Below are positions 6,584 to 8,114 of a stretch of DNA of 8,114 bases, in pieces. The stretch comes from Chlamydiota bacterium (GTDB lineage Bacteria > Chlamydiota > Chlamydiia > Chlamydiales > SLFE01). The notes under the pieces are model-generated. The model saw only the letters and a list, made by a program, of their open reading frames with translations, was not told the origin of the DNA and searched no databases. Location: NCBI GenBank assembly GCA_011065065.1, contig JAAKFL010000082.1, positions 1-8,114 on the forward strand, read 5' to 3'. Numbering within the stretch: position 1 is the first letter of the stretch; every line of letters begins with the position of its first letter. The position numbers were made by a program, and so were the translations under genes.

Positions 6584-6656
6584 ATCCTGTCCATCCTTTT
6601 TATCCTATTATCCTGAGAAAAAAACAGGATAAAAAGATAGTCAGGATGGACAGGAT
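6584..6656. terminator. foldback and likely two-way terminator
   Basis: An outer 13-bp perfect stem joins 6584-6596 and 6644-6656 (ATCCTGTCCATCC and its complement). An inner 8-bp stem joins 6608-6615 and 6625-6632 (TTATCCTG/CAGGATAA) around a purine loop. Between them only TATC (6601-6604) and GATA (6636-6639) add pairing. It lies in the gap towards which the ligA remnant and the minus-strand gene both run, as expected for a shared terminator. Its repeated CAGGAT units also resemble dispersed ATCCTGTCCATCCT-type repeats I recall from environmental bacteria, so it may be a repeat that happens to sit here. Confidence 0.6.
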
Positions 6657-6665
6657 GAGTAAAAA

Positions 6666-8114
6666 TCACCGCCTCAGATCAATAAAGTCCACAAAATTAG
6701 GATCACCTAACGGCAACGATGCCATATAGTCGATGAAAATCAAATTGTGATGACAATACAGGGCCCATTTGCCCGCTTCGATCTCTGCCATTCGATTATC
6801 ATAATCAATCAGCAATTTGCACTGAATGACTTTGGCTTCATAATCTACAAGAGCAACATTCTGCTTATGCGTTAGCTGATCTTTTGCCTTTTCAACTCCG
6901 GCAAGTAGCTCAGGATCACTCAAAAGAGCCTCATAGTATTCACTGACCTCTTGAAGATATTCTTCTCTTTCTTTTGCAGTCAATAACCCTTCATCATATT
7001 CGACCCAGATCGCATACACAGCTCGATTCCACTCTTCTTTCAGTTCCCGAAAAAGAACCACTGCAGGATTCTCATCGTATTGGGCCCGCGCATCATCCAA
7101 TGCGACATCCCTTAAGAATTGATGAGGAGATAGCAAAATGTTTAGCTCTTGCTCCAATATTTTTTTTGCCATGGACACATTGTTGCGTCTCAAAATGAAA
7201 TCTTCTTTAACCATGTGTAAATCGCCCAATTCGTGGGGATAAAGCATCTCGGCAAAGACTGCATCATGAATATCAAAAATGTCAGTGAGGTCTGCAATAC
7301 AGAACTCAGAGAACTTTCGTGGATTGCGATTAGCCTGAATGGAATTTTCTTTGATAAACATATTTCGTCGTTCATACGGTGTCAATGTGAGGTGAGAGCG
7401 ACCTTTGACATAAGCATGTTTAAAACCATATTGCATATCTTCTGCCCGTTTTTCCCTAATGACCTCTGGATCGTTCAAATAGGGTTGAAAGGCCATAAAG
7501 ATACCAATCGCAGCAGGCAAAAGCGCGACCATTGCCACAGGAGGGGTGTTCCAAATGGTTAATGTAAAAACTACCAGTGATAAAATAATCGCGATGATAC
7601 CAAATGCCTTACCCCAAAAACGAGTGTCCATAAGGGAAGGGGTGTTCATAAAAATTTTCCCTTCGATGACCACATACTCGTCTGAGTTCACATTTGATAG
7701 GGGTTCAGTCAAGTCGCTTTCAGGATTGACGGTAGGGACAGTGTGCTTTTCTATTAACGGAATTCCTTCACGATAAGGAGAGGGCATTTCAGGAGTTTTA
7801 AGGTCCGAAAATAACTGGTGTAAGACCTCTTCTAAGTTTTGGGAATCCACAGCTCCGGTGACCGTTAGCTCCATGATATCTGGTCGGTACCATTCAGTGT
7901 ACAAGTTCTGCAGCTGCTTGGGAGTAAATGTATTCAAAGTGGCATTCAGATACTCAAGAGTCTCTTCAATTTCATCTGCCTTCTGTGACTCAAACATCTC
8001 CTTCACTTCAGACCGTGCTTGCTCAACAGCAAAAGTTGACAACGATCCTTTATGAGACAATTGTGCGATTAAATGAAGTGTTGAAATGAGTTCTTCCTGT
8101 TTCTCTTCGGGAAT
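6666..8114 (-). CDS. M16-peptidase-like membrane protein, 5' end outside the window
   Basis: The open frame runs off the right edge, leaving 482 visible residues plus the stop. Visible residues 1-106 look like the end of an M16 (insulinase-like) zinc peptidase N-terminal domain. A helix FAVEQARSEVKEMFES is followed by TPKQLQNLYTEWYRPDIM (WYRP at visible 75-78) and a strand-helix ending VTGAVDSQNLEEVLHQLF. The catalytic HxxEH motif would lie upstream, outside the window. After a linker come two hydrophobic segments (visible about 167-189 and 191-210), then a soluble, strongly helical, acidic tail to 482 that may form coiled coil (around KEEWNRAV to NRMAEIEAGK). The usual second M16 half is not seen; the membrane region takes its place. 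The TTG at 8060 is not a credible start because the frame is open before it and no Shine-Dalgarno precedes it. The tail's function is unknown. Confidence 0.85.
   Translation of the reverse strand: MPEEKQEELISTLHLIAQLSHKGSLSTFAVEQARSEVKEMFESQKADEIEETLEYLNATLNTFTPKQLQNLYTEWYRPDIMELTVTGAVDSQNLEEVLHQLFSDLKTPEMPSPYREGIPLIEKHTVPTVNPESDLTEPLSNVNSDEYVVIEGKIFMNTPSLMDTRFWGKAFGIIAIILSLVVFTLTIWNTPPVAMVALLPAAIGIFMAFQPYLNDPEVIREKRAEDMQYGFKHAYVKGRSHLTLTPYERRNMFIKENSIQANRNPRKFSEFCIADLTDIFDIHDAVFAEMLYPHELGDLHMVKEDFILRRNNVSMAKKILEQELNILLSPHQFLRDVALDDARAQYDENPAVVLFRELKEEWNRAVYAIWVEYDEGLLTAKEREEYLQEVSEYYEALLSDPELLAGVEKAKDQLTHKQNVALVDYEAKVIQCKLLIDYDNRMAEIEAGKWALYCHHNLIFIDYMASLPLGDPNFVDFIDLRR

Noticed and set aside
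8058..8060. TTG as the start of the minus-strand M16-like gene
   Set aside because: The frame is open to the window edge with 18 more sensible codons and there is no ribosome binding site; the real start is outside.

Overview
The window looks like part of a chromosome from a Chlamydiae-type bacterium, most likely one of the environmental Parachlamydiales (relatives of Waddlia or Parachlamydia). This rests on the overall style of the GlgB and LigA proteins, the moderate G+C content, and a 319-residue protein before glgB that reads like a chlamydial conserved hypothetical. No rRNA or other taxonomic marker is present, so the assignment is an inference.

Positions 223-5340 are a compact plus-strand gene cluster. 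It holds an uncharacterised protein with a possible glycosidase-type C-terminal beta-domain, then glgB (glycogen branching enzyme) 4 bp later, then ligA (NAD-dependent DNA ligase), whose ATG overlaps the glgB stop. GlgB and LigA are full length with all catalytic motifs intact. The first two genes plausibly serve glycogen or glucan metabolism. LigA appears to be along only for expression, by translational coupling.

Positions 5341-6665 are a different kind of DNA, a scrapyard of repeats and gene fragments. A foldback element of about 297 bp (5352-5648) has arms that each carry three short GC-rich hairpins in mirror order. Next comes a small two-helix membrane protein gene of unknown function (5744-6145). 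It is followed by a minus-strand coding-like tail (6142-6321) and then a remnant of a second ligA (6322-6563). The remnant keeps the zinc-finger segment and the BRCT end but has lost about 560 bp between them and is out of frame. Its differences from the intact ligA are mostly synonymous, so it diverged as a working gene before it broke. A second foldback (6584-6656) separates it from the next gene.

Positions 6666-8114 are the 3' part of a minus-strand gene that runs off the right edge. The visible protein begins with what looks like the end of an M16 (insulinase-like) peptidase domain, then has two membrane segments and a long helical charged tail.

Three unrelated dispersed-repeat types occur in the non-coding DNA (about 90-118, 5352-5648 and 6584-6656). 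Together with the ligA remnant they mark 5341-6665 as a site of past insertion and recombination beside a housekeeping gene.
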